A stretch of 61,033 nucleotides of DNA. It comes from Ruminococcus sp. Lineage in GTDB: Bacteria > Bacillota > Clostridia > Oscillospirales > Ruminococcaceae. Shown one piece after another: positions 23,435 to 31,309 of this stretch. The stretch is from positions 1 through 61,033 of the forward strand of contig NZ_DXUU01000012.1 of NCBI RefSeq assembly GCF_019417665.1, given 5' to 3'. A program made the translations under genes and the position numbers. Each line of letters begins with the position of its first letter. Within the stretch, counting starts at the first letter, position 1. The notes under the pieces are model-generated. The model ran no database searches. It was not told the DNA's origin and saw only the letters and a program-made list of their open reading frames with translations.

Positions 23435-24943
23435 ATGAAAATGAAGAAAAGGATCTGCACCGTAATCACAGCAGGTACACTATGCCTCACAGGGAGTACC
23501 CTTTTTGGGGCTGCATTCAACGTGTCCGCCGAAGAAGTATCCATTCCGGCAGATTCCGCATCGGGAGTAATTTGGGACGAATCTGATTTGACCAGAACCA
23601 CTTGGGATGTCCTTACTTATGAGGTGTTGGATGACGGCACAGCTGAGATCACAAACTGTGCAGAAGAGGCAGAAAAAGTGATAATTCCACCAGAAATTGA
23701 CGGTTATACAGTTTCTGGTATCAGAAGCAGCGCATTTTTCAATTGCACTGACTTAACCGAAGTCACACTGCCAGACAGCATTAAAACAATCGGTGACTGG
23801 GCATTTTATCACTGTTCTAATCTGGAACGCATTGTCATTCCAGAAGGAGTCATCACAATTGGAATGAACACATTCCAGGATTGTTCCAATCTGACAGAAG
23901 TTGTTCTGCCAGAAAGTGTCACTGTCATCGGCAGACAAGTTTTCAGCGGTTGTATTAACCTGAAAGAAATTACGTTTCCCCAACAGATCACAGAAGTAGG
24001 ATGCAGTGCATTCCAGAATTGCCAGAGTTTGACAGAAGTTGTCCTTCCAGAAGGGCTGACTACAATTGGTTCCTCTGCATTTGATAATTGTACATCACTT
24101 TCCGAAGTCACTATTCCTGAAAGCGTCACGGAAATCGGCAGCATTGCTTTCGGAGAAACGCCTTGGCTGGCTGCGAAACAAGCGGAAGACCCGTTGGTTA
24201 TTGTCAATCAAATGGTGATTGATGGCACGGCCTGCAGCGGTAAGGTTGTCATCCCGGATGGTGTCACTAAAATCGCAGAGTTCGCCTTTGCTGGATGTGA
24301 AGAAATGACATACATTTCTATTCCCGATTCTGTTACAGACATCCAGGATTTTACCTTTGGCGGATGCAGTGGTCTGACAGAACTCGCCATCCCACCCAGG
24401 GTTAACCATATCGGCAGATATGCTTTTACAGCCTGCAAAAACCTGACCATTATCTCAATTCCGGACGGTATCACCACACTGGAAGAAGATACATTTTATC
24501 TTTGCAGTAAATTAAACAGCATTATTCTTCCGAAGAGCATTTCTGAAATTCAAACCGATGCTTTTAGCAAATGTGACGCCCTTAAAGAAGTCTACTATTT
24601 CGGCAACAATGACATGTGGGAAAATGTAACAATTTCCGGAGATGATACGATTCTGAACAATGCAGTTCTCTATTGTCTCGCTGACAACACTTCAGATTCT
24701 ATCAACAGTGATGATAATGACAGCAACAGTTTTGCTCTTTACGGTGATGTGGACTGCGATGGTACTGTAAGCATTATAGATGCGGTTCTGTTGAGCAAAG
24801 CGGTTTCCGGAGCAGTACAACTCAATGAACAAGCAATCCAAAACAGCGATTGTAACAGCAACGATGAACTTGATGCCGGTGATGCTGCGGAATTGATGAA
24901 ATTCCTTGTCAACCTCATCCCTTCCCTGCCATATAACAGCTGA
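23435..24943 (+). CDS. Secreted leucine-rich-repeat (LRR_5/BspA type) protein with type I dockerin
   Basis: 502 residues. A signal peptide (about 1-30) is followed by some ten repeats of about 23 residues with the pattern 'AFxxCxxLxEVxIPxSVxxIG' (about 80-390), then a C-terminal dockerin (about 430-495). The dockerin has two calcium loops, DVDCDGTVSIID and DCNSNDELDAGD, with all five ligand positions filled. No catalytic domain is present. The dockerin would plug it into a cohesin scaffold; the LRR part may bind host or plant surfaces or other proteins. AAAAGGAG precedes the ATG. A MITE separates the gene from its terminator. Confidence 0.88.
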   Translation: MKMKKRICTVITAGTLCLTGSTLFGAAFNVSAEEVSIPADSASGVIWDESDLTRTTWDVLTYEVLDDGTAEITNCAEEAEKVIIPPEIDGYTVSGIRSSAFFNCTDLTEVTLPDSIKTIGDWAFYHCSNLERIVIPEGVITIGMNTFQDCSNLTEVVLPESVTVIGRQVFSGCINLKEITFPQQITEVGCSAFQNCQSLTEVVLPEGLTTIGSSAFDNCTSLSEVTIPESVTEIGSIAFGETPWLAAKQAEDPLVIVNQMVIDGTACSGKVVIPDGVTKIAEFAFAGCEEMTYISIPDSVTDIQDFTFGGCSGLTELAIPPRVNHIGRYAFTACKNLTIISIPDGITTLEEDTFYLCSKLNSIILPKSISEIQTDAFSKCDALKEVYYFGNNDMWENVTISGDDTILNNAVLYCLADNTSDSINSDDNDSNSFALYGDVDCDGTVSIIDAVLLSKAVSGAVQLNEQAIQNSDCNSNDELDAGDAAELMKFLVNLIPSLPYNS

Positions 24944-24972
24944 TATTACCAGTTCAGTAAATAATATATTTA

Positions 24973-25163
24973 AGGCAATACCGCACAAAGATTGTGCGGC
25001 AGATGTACTCTACGAGTATAAACTTCGTCAGATTTTTCGTCAGATGAAACAAAAAGCGGAGTGAATACTTTGTGTATTCACGAGCATTTTTGTGAAATAT
25101 GACGGAAAATGTGCAAGCATATGACGTGCAAAGCCGTCAGGCGTTCTTTGTGCGGTGTTGCCT
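24973..25163. mobile_element. MITE, 191 bp, TA target duplication
   Basis: Terminal inverted repeats AGGCAATACCGCACAAAGA and, inverted, AGGCAACACCGCACAAAGA differ at one base. Both ends are flanked by TA. The interior has further short palindromes and no ORF. TA duplication is typical of IS630/Tc1-mariner elements. It is inserted between the LRR-dockerin stop and the terminator at 25176. Confidence 0.8.
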
Positions 25164-25175
25164 TAGGTTTCCTGT

Positions 25176-25210
25176 AAAGCGGAACAGTCTCAAGGGCTGT
25201 TCCGCTTTTT
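25176..25210 (+). terminator. Terminator after the LRR-dockerin gene
   Basis: AAAGCGGAACAG pairs with CTGTTCCGCTTT around an 8-9-base loop and is followed by a T-run. It was displaced from the gene by the MITE. Confidence 0.8.
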
Positions 25211-25297
25211 GCATAAGAGTATCTCTAAGTATAACCATACATCCATTTCCGCATATACATATTTTTTTCTTGATTTATTTACAGCTTACCCGTTTTA

Positions 25298-25321
25298 ATA
25301 TACCCCAAAGGGGTATATAAT
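25298..25321 (+). promoter_or_regulatory. CsoR-type operator overlapping the csoR-copA promoter
   Basis: Perfect palindrome ATATACCCC-AAA-GGGGTATAT (25298-25318), the G/C-tract architecture recognised by CsoR repressors. It overlaps the -10 TATAAT (25316-25321). Copper binding to CsoR should release it. Confidence 0.75.
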
Positions 25322-25351
25322 AATAGCATCAGAAAAAGAAAGGAGCTGCAT

Positions 25352-25660
25352 ATGGAACACGAAAAAGAATGTCCCTGCTGTCATAAGACAAAAGAGCGCT
25401 CTGAAGAAGAATATACCAAGCTGATCCATCGACTCAACCGCATCGAAGGACAGGTCCGGGGAATCCGGGGCATGGTAGAAAAAAACGCTTACTGCACGGA
25501 TATCCTGGTACAGGTTGCTGCTGTAAATGCGGCACTGAACGCTTTTAACAAAGAACTTCTCGCCAATCACATCCGCACCTGCGTTGCCGACGACATTCGT
25601 GCCGGAAAAGATGAAATCATTGACGAACTGGTGACAACTTTGCAGAAACTAATGAAATAA
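25352..25660 (+). CDS. csoR: Copper-sensing repressor, CsoR/FrmR family
   Basis: 102 residues, all helical. The family core is LIHRLNRIEGQVRGIRGMVE, and the metal ligands Cys (YCTDIL), His (NHIRT) and Cys (RTCV) have Cu(I)-CsoR spacing. An extra N-terminal CPCCHK may add a metal site. SD AAAGGAG. It sits directly upstream of copA and behind a matching operator, so it should repress both genes until Cu(I) is in excess. Other metals are possible but the copA neighbour favours copper. Confidence 0.88.
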   Translation: MEHEKECPCCHKTKERSEEEYTKLIHRLNRIEGQVRGIRGMVEKNAYCTDILVQVAAVNAALNAFNKELLANHIRTCVADDIRAGKDEIIDELVTTLQKLMK

Positions 25661-25714
25661 TCCTGGCGTTTCTGCGCATGATGATACTATAAAAAATTGA
25701 AAGGAGGAATGTAT

Positions 25715-28231
25715 ATGGAGCAATACCACGTCACCGGCATGAGTTGTGCCGCATGCAGTACTCGGGTGGAAAAAGCCGTTTCCAAAGTTCCCGGTGTCAC
25801 TGCGTGTTCCGTCAGTCTCCTGACCAATTCCATGGGTGTGGAGGGAACAGCTACTGCTGAAGACATTATCCACGCCGTGGAACAAGCTGGCTACGGTGCT
25901 TCGCCGAAACAGGAATCCCGGTCAGTTCCTACGGCGGACAGCGATCCCCTGGCCGACCATGAAACGCCAGCCCTGAAACGGCGGCTCATTGCCTCTGTAG
26001 GATTTCTGGCAGTACTCATGTACTTTTCCATGGGGCATATGATGTGGAACTGGCCAGTTCCCTCGTTTCTGACAGACAACCATATTGCCATGGGACTGGT
26101 ACAGCTTTTGCTGACGATCATTATTATGGTCATTAACCGAAAATTCTTTGTCAGCGGCTTTTCCAGTCTGCTGCACCGGACACCCAATATGGATACGCTG
26201 GTAGCACTGGGATCCGGTGCGGCTTTTGTCTACAGTACCTACGCCCTCTTTGCCATGACAGATGCGCAAGTAAAAGGAGATATGAACGCTGTCATGGCGT
26301 ATATGCACGAATTCTATTTCGAATCTGCTGCCATGATCCTGACCCTGATCACCGTAGGAAAAATGCTGGAGGCACGTTCTAAAGGCAAGACTACGGATGC
26401 CCTGAAAGGTCTCATGCGCCTTTCCCCGAAAACGGCAGTTGTGCTCCGTGGCGGCAAGGAAGTCACCATTCCAGCGGAACAAGTACAGCGTGGAGATCAG
26501 TTTGTAGTGCGTCCCGGCGAGAGTATTCCAGTGGATGGTGTAATCCTGGAGGGGCAAAGTGCTGTTAACGAATCGGCATTGACCGGCGAAAGCATTCCCG
26601 TGGACAAAACCCAAGGAAACACGGTCTCGGCGGCAACGATCAATCAATCTGGTTTCCTGCGCTGCGAAGCCACTCGTGTGGGTGAGGATACCACCCTGTC
26701 CCAGATCATCCGCATGGTCAGTGACGCCGCCGCTACAAAAGCACCCATTGCCAAAGTTGCCGACAAGGTTTCTGGCGTATTTGTCCCAGCAGTGATTGCC
26801 GTTGCCATCGTTACCATTATTGTATGGTTACTCGTGGGACAAACCATAGGATTTGCCCTTGCCCGAGGGATTTCCGTTCTGGTTATCAGCTGTCCCTGTG
26901 CATTGGGTCTTGCTACACCAGTGGCAATTATGGTAGGCAGCGGCATAGGTGCGAAGAACGGCATTCTCTTCAAAACTGCCGTTTCCCTGGAGGAAACTGG
27001 AAAGGTACAGATCGTTGCACTGGACAAAACTGGCACTATCACTTGCGGCGAACCAAGGGTAACAGATATCCTGCCGGCTGACGGTACAACGGAAGAAGAA
27101 CTCCTCACGCTGGCATATGCGCTGGAGCAAAAGAGTGAGCATCCTCTGGCAAAGGCCATTATACAATACGCCCAATCCCGGCAAATGACGGCGAAGGAAG
27201 TCACAGAGTTCCAGGCGTTACCTGGAAATGGTTTGTCTGCGGCACTGGGAAAAAGTACCCTTTACGGCGGCAATCTGAAATTCATCCGCACCAAGGCTGC
27301 CATTCCGCCGGAACTGGAGCAGCAGGCGGAACAGCTCAGTGAAGCCGGCAAAACGCCTTTGTTTTTCAGCAGAGACAACACACTGATCGGTATCATTGCC
27401 GTAGCAGATGTCATCAAGGCGGAAAGCCCCGAAGCTATCCGTCAGCTGCAAAACATGGGCATTCAAGTGGTAATGCTCACCGGCGACAATGAACGCACAG
27501 CGAATGCTATCGGCAGACAGGCAGGTGTCAACGAAGTCATTGCCGGAGTCCTGCCCGATGGAAAAGAAGCGGTTATCCGCCAGTTGGCGCAGCAAGGAAA
27601 AGTCGCTATGGTCGGCGACGGTATCAACGATGCACCAGCGCTGACACGTGCCGATATCGGTATTGCCATTGGTGCAGGCACAGATGTGGCAATTGATGCG
27701 GCGGACATCGTTCTCATGAAAAGCCGCCTCACCGATGTCCCGGCGGCGATCCGACTGAGCCGTGCCACACTGCGCAACATTCACGAAAATCTGTTCTGGG
27801 CATTTATCTACAATGTTATTGGCATCCCTCTTGCCGCCGGAATCTGGATTCCCCTTTTCGGGTGGAAACTGAATCCTATGTTCGGTGCGGCAGCAATGAG
27901 CTTGTCCAGCTTCTGTGTAGTCTCCAACGCCCTGCGGCTGAATTTCTTCCAGCTGCACCGCACAGACCGGGACAGAAAAATCAAATCCGCAGTCCAGATA
28001 CTGCAACTCACAAAACAGGAGGAAACGAAAATGGAATTGATATTGCATATTCAAGGCATGATGTGCCCGCACTGTGAAGCAACTGTCAAAAAGACACTGG
28101 AAGCATTTCCAGAAGTCCGCGAAGCCATTGTCAGCCACAAGGAGGGTACTGCTGTGGTGAAGCTGAATGCAGCAGTTGACGAAGCCGCACTAAAGCAGGC
28201 AGTAACCAATCAGGGATATGAAGTGCAATAA
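25715..28231 (+). CDS. copA: Cu(I)-exporting P1B-type ATPase with N- and C-terminal HMA domains
   Basis: 838 residues. The start is the ATG 7 nt after GGAGG. HMA domain 1 carries GMSCAAC (about 9-15); the membrane metal site CPC lies in ISCPCALGLATP (near 393). Phosphorylation motif DKTGT (near 437) and hinge GDGINDAP (near 634) follow. A second HMA domain with GMMCPHC lies at the extreme C terminus (773-838), an unusual place. It pumps Cu(I) out of the cytosol at ATP cost. The CsoR operator upstream gives copper induction. The last 66 codons have their own SD and start. Confidence 0.93.
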   Translation: MEQYHVTGMSCAACSTRVEKAVSKVPGVTACSVSLLTNSMGVEGTATAEDIIHAVEQAGYGASPKQESRSVPTADSDPLADHETPALKRRLIASVGFLAVLMYFSMGHMMWNWPVPSFLTDNHIAMGLVQLLLTIIIMVINRKFFVSGFSSLLHRTPNMDTLVALGSGAAFVYSTYALFAMTDAQVKGDMNAVMAYMHEFYFESAAMILTLITVGKMLEARSKGKTTDALKGLMRLSPKTAVVLRGGKEVTIPAEQVQRGDQFVVRPGESIPVDGVILEGQSAVNESALTGESIPVDKTQGNTVSAATINQSGFLRCEATRVGEDTTLSQIIRMVSDAAATKAPIAKVADKVSGVFVPAVIAVAIVTIIVWLLVGQTIGFALARGISVLVISCPCALGLATPVAIMVGSGIGAKNGILFKTAVSLEETGKVQIVALDKTGTITCGEPRVTDILPADGTTEEELLTLAYALEQKSEHPLAKAIIQYAQSRQMTAKEVTEFQALPGNGLSAALGKSTLYGGNLKFIRTKAAIPPELEQQAEQLSEAGKTPLFFSRDNTLIGIIAVADVIKAESPEAIRQLQNMGIQVVMLTGDNERTANAIGRQAGVNEVIAGVLPDGKEAVIRQLAQQGKVAMVGDGINDAPALTRADIGIAIGAGTDVAIDAADIVLMKSRLTDVPAAIRLSRATLRNIHENLFWAFIYNVIGIPLAAGIWIPLFGWKLNPMFGAAAMSLSSFCVVSNALRLNFFQLHRTDRDRKIKSAVQILQLTKQEETKMELILHIQGMMCPHCEATVKKTLEAFPEVREAIVSHKEGTAVVKLNAAVDEAALKQAVTNQGYEVQ
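28031..28231 (+). CDS. Possible internal start: stand-alone CopZ-like chaperone inside copA
   Basis: An ATG in the copA frame is preceded by AGGAGG with 8-nt spacing, an initiation site as good as any in the window. The product would be a 66-residue HMA domain (MELILHIQGMMCPHC...), the size and shape of the copper chaperone CopZ. It looks like a former copZ gene fused in frame to copA, which may still be made separately. E. coli makes a CopZ-like fragment from copA too, but by frameshifting. Confidence 0.5.
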   Translation: MELILHIQGMMCPHCEATVKKTLEAFPEVREAIVSHKEGTAVVKLNAAVDEAALKQAVTNQGYEVQ

Positions 28232-28256
28232 GTACATCCCCGGAAAATGACAAAAG

Positions 28257-28411
28257 AAGGGGCTGTTGCAGACAGTCAAAATCCAACAGGAAAACGGTGC
28301 GATGTGTGCATCGCACCCTACAAATTACCACCAATTGCGTGACGTTTTGTAGGAATCGATGCCCACATCGACCCATTATCCAGGATTTTACTGCCCTTGC
28401 AACAGCCCCTT
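28257..28411. repeat. MITE-like element with AAGGGGCTGTTGCA ends and nested palindrome
   Basis: AAGGGGCTGTTGCA (28257-28270) and TGCAACAGCCCCTT (28398-28411) are perfect inverted ends, with similarity extending inward about another 14 bp. The interior contains a hairpin GGTGCGATG/CATCGCACC and the CCCTACAAATT repeat also seen at 11098-11173. No ORF and no clear target duplication. Confidence 0.6.
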
Positions 28412-28422
28412 GCATTATGTTT

Positions 28423-28584
28423 TCAGTTTTGGTTGGCAATTGCCTGCCGCAGAAGTGCAAGGTCAATGCCGTTGACTTTCTTATCTTCGTTCAGATCAGC
28501 ATGCAAAGTCTGAATTTTAGAAAAATCATCGAGATGAAGCAAGTATCGTTTCAACAGAACAATATCTGCAACAGTAATACATAC
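28423..28584 (-). pseudogene. C-terminal fragment of a dockerin gene
   Basis: The minus frame ending at TGA (28423-28425) encodes about 50 residues matching a type I dockerin that has lost its first calcium loop. It starts TVADIVLLKRYLLHL, then a complete second loop DLNEDKKVNGID and the helix LALLRQAIAN. The frame is closed by TAG just upstream (28585-28587). The rest of the gene, including signal peptide and catalytic part, is absent. The sequence differs from the two intact dockerins in the window, so it is a separate lost gene. Confidence 0.75.
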
Positions 28585-28658
28585 CTAGCAGCTTTGTGCG
28601 GTGGTACTTTACGAATACGGCGTTGTTCGGAGCTGAATTGCTGAATTTTCCCCACACC

Positions 28659-28687
28659 TTGCATTTTCCTGCAAACTGTGCTATAAT
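28659..28687 (+). promoter_or_regulatory. Promoter of coaX
   Basis: TTGCAT (28659-28664), 17-bp spacer, TATAAT (28682-28687), about 36 bp from the -10 to the ATG. Confidence 0.7.
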
Positions 28688-28722
28688 AGCGAAAAAGAAA
28701 TTTCTAGCCTGGAGGTATTTTC

Positions 28723-29493
28723 ATGGTACTCGCCATTGATATCGGCAACACTAACGTTGTCATCGGCTGCTTTCAAGAGCAGCAGATTTTATTTGTAGAA
28801 CGTGTTTCCACCAACCAGAATGCAACTCCCCTAGAACTTGCCATTTCTATCAAGACCATTCTGGAAATCTATGAAATCCGCACAGATGAGATCGAAGGCA
28901 GCATTATTTCTTCTGTTGTGCCGACCATCAACAATTCCATGCGCAAGGCAATTGAAAAAATCGCACGTTGTCCAGTAATGATCGTAGGACCTGGCATCAA
29001 AACCGGACTGCAAATCGCCATCGACAATCCGGCGCAGCTGGGCAGCGACCGTGTGGCAGATGCTGTGGCAGCCCTCCACGAATACAAACCGCCTATCGTT
29101 ATCATCGATATGGGCACGGCAACAACGCTTTCTGTCATTGACGCCCAACGACGGCATATCGGCGGCATCATTGCACCAGGCGTGGGCATCTCCATGAACG
29201 CCCTCACGGAAAAGACTGCACAGCTACCAAAAATCTCCCTGGAGCCTCCGAAAAAATGCATTGGCAGCAATACCATCGAGTGCATGAAAAGCGGTATTCT
29301 TTATGGTGCAGCCGGCTGCATTGACGGATTACTCGACCGCATTACAGCAGAACTCGGCGAAACGCCAACATTCCTTGCGACAGGCGGTATGTCCGAATAT
29401 ATCATCCCTCACTGCCGGCATGAGATCATACTGGATAACATGCTGCTGCTGAAAGGATTGCAGCTGATCTATCAGAAAAATATAGGACTGTGA
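28723..29493 (+). CDS. coaX: Type III pantothenate kinase
   Basis: 256 residues. It catalyses the first step of coenzyme A synthesis (pantothenate to 4'-phosphopantothenate) with the ASKHA fold of CoaX. Motifs DIGNTNVVIGCF, the substrate-site region SDRVADAVAA and IDMGTATT are intact. The final enzyme of the pathway, coaE, lies at 42142. SD TGGAGG. Monocistronic, with its own promoter and terminator. Confidence 0.93.
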   Translation: MVLAIDIGNTNVVIGCFQEQQILFVERVSTNQNATPLELAISIKTILEIYEIRTDEIEGSIISSVVPTINNSMRKAIEKIARCPVMIVGPGIKTGLQIAIDNPAQLGSDRVADAVAALHEYKPPIVIIDMGTATTLSVIDAQRRHIGGIIAPGVGISMNALTEKTAQLPKISLEPPKKCIGSNTIECMKSGILYGAAGCIDGLLDRITAELGETPTFLATGGMSEYIIPHCRHEIILDNMLLLKGLQLIYQKNIGL

Positions 29494-29543
29494 CAAATAT
29501 TGAATCGTTCGGATAGATAATTTTTCAATACATCTTAATTCTA

Positions 29544-29584
29544 GGGCTGTTGCACTTTTTGAGAATGCAGCAGTCCATTTTTTA
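29544..29584 (+). terminator. Terminator of coaX
   Basis: GGGCTGTTGCA pairs with TGCAGCAGTCC (11 pairs, two of them G-U) and is followed by ATTTTTTA. It shares the GGCTGTTGCA arm with the elements at 28257, 32799 and 46425. Confidence 0.65.
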
Positions 29585-29692
29585 TCTCTAAAAAGCATGA
29601 CCTCATTTTATCCTGTCTGGTCTAACTGTCCGCTTGTCTGCATAGGATAGAGCAAACGAACGCCGCCGGACGGCGAAAAGGAGGAGTTCCAC

Positions 29693-31249
29693 ATGGACTT
29701 GAAAATCAACCGGGAAATGATCCCTGTCACGGAAACCATTCTGGACGATATGCAGGAGCAGAGCGTTGAACTCGATTATGTACTGCCTGACTATGACCCG
29801 GATATTTTCCGGATCATCGGCTGCGAGATCCAACCCACCATTATCAACTACACCACTGGCACTGACCGCATTACCTATGAGCTGCGTGCCGATATCCGGG
29901 TGCTCTACTGCGGCTCTGGCAGCACTCTGCTGCAATGCGTCTCACAGCAGATGACATTTTCTCGCAGCATCGAACTGCCCCGCCCCACCGATTCTCCTAC
30001 AGTACATCTGCGTCCTAAGACCACCTATGCGAACTGCCGTGCTGTCAGCCCCCGCCGCCTGGAAGTAAGAGGCGCTGTCTCTGTCCAGATCCGTGTGACA
30101 GGCGATCGCAAGCAGGAGATCATCCGAGATGTTTTTGGGATGCATGTACAGCTGCGGAAAACTCCGGTGGAATACGCTGCACAAAAGCGCTGCGCTATGA
30201 AAAATATGATCCTCAACGAGGATGTGGAGCTGGGCACCTCCAAACCGCCGATCCGCAATATTGTCCGCAGTGAAGTACGTCTGGATCATCAGGAACAGTC
30301 CATTCTAGCTGGAAAGCTTATTGTCAAAGGAGAAGCTGAAGTACATTTTCTCTACACTTGGCAGCAGGAAGATGGTTCCAACGGTCTGGAACAGATGCAG
30401 TTTACCATCCCCTACAGCCAGATCGTAGATATGGAACAGATCGATGATAGCTATCGAGGTAACGCCGATGTGCAGGTCATTCGCTGCGATCTCAAGCCAA
30501 CTGCCGGAAAAAATGGTGCTATGGATCTGGTCCAATGCGAAATTGAACTGCGGATGCGCTGCACTGCTGTAAAAACTGCCGCAGTACAGCTGGTGACTGA
30601 CGCTTTTTCCACACTGTATCCCTGCGAACAAAGCACTGTTTCCCTACAAATCGATATGGCGCCGGAACCAGTACACGCCAATCTGATGTGCAGTGCTACT
30701 CTGCATCCGGGAGATACCATTCCAGAGTGCATTTATGACCTGCACTGCCAGGTACGCAATATCAACATGCAGCTTCTCTCCGACACCAACCGGATCCGAA
30801 TCAGCGGTATGCTTTGCTGCAGTCTGCTGGCACGAGATACAGAGGGAATGCCCATGCTCCTGGAAAAGGAAGAGGCATTCGAAGTATACACCGATTCTGA
30901 CACCCCCGTGGATAACGCCACGCTCCAGGCACAGGTGGAACCCACAGACTGTACCTATCATCTGGCATCCGACGGCACCATTTCGATCAAGGCGAATCTG
31001 CTGCTGCATGGTTCCCTCTGTCCCTCGGCAAGGCATACCTGTCTCTCTGATCTGACTGTGGACGGCGAAAACAAGCTGGTACGTGATGGTGACTATGCGC
31101 TGAAGCTGTATTATGGCGTGGAGCATGAAAATGTCTGGGATATTGCAAAGCGGTGTCACACCAGCGTCGGTGCGATCATGGAGGAAAATGACCTGACGGA
31201 TGAACAGCTAACCACACCTGGTATGCTTTTCATTCCTATCGTCCACTAG
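29693..31249 (+). CDS. sipL: SPOCS (DUF3794) and LysM protein, SipL-like spore coat adaptor
   Basis: 518 residues with repeated SPOCS/DUF3794 modules through most of the length and a C-terminal LysM domain (about 470-515; DIAKRCHTSVGAIMEENDL). This is the arrangement of Clostridioides difficile SipL, the functional counterpart of B. subtilis SpoVID, which binds SpoIVA through its LysM domain. The gene directly precedes spoIVA here, strongly supporting that role. SD AAAGGAGG. The symbol is given by analogy. Confidence 0.82.
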   Translation: MDLKINREMIPVTETILDDMQEQSVELDYVLPDYDPDIFRIIGCEIQPTIINYTTGTDRITYELRADIRVLYCGSGSTLLQCVSQQMTFSRSIELPRPTDSPTVHLRPKTTYANCRAVSPRRLEVRGAVSVQIRVTGDRKQEIIRDVFGMHVQLRKTPVEYAAQKRCAMKNMILNEDVELGTSKPPIRNIVRSEVRLDHQEQSILAGKLIVKGEAEVHFLYTWQQEDGSNGLEQMQFTIPYSQIVDMEQIDDSYRGNADVQVIRCDLKPTAGKNGAMDLVQCEIELRMRCTAVKTAAVQLVTDAFSTLYPCEQSTVSLQIDMAPEPVHANLMCSATLHPGDTIPECIYDLHCQVRNINMQLLSDTNRIRISGMLCCSLLARDTEGMPMLLEKEEAFEVYTDSDTPVDNATLQAQVEPTDCTYHLASDGTISIKANLLLHGSLCPSARHTCLSDLTVDGENKLVRDGDYALKLYYGVEHENVWDIAKRCHTSVGAIMEENDLTDEQLTTPGMLFIPIVH

Positions 31250-31309
31250 AGCATTATTTCATATAAAAAGAACACGCTCAAACAAGTGTGTACAGGAGGC
31301 GCAGATAGA

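Noticed and set aside
28297..28644. 115-residue plus-strand frame after copA
   Set aside because: Runs through a MITE-like repeat and the opposite strand of the dockerin fossil; no SD.
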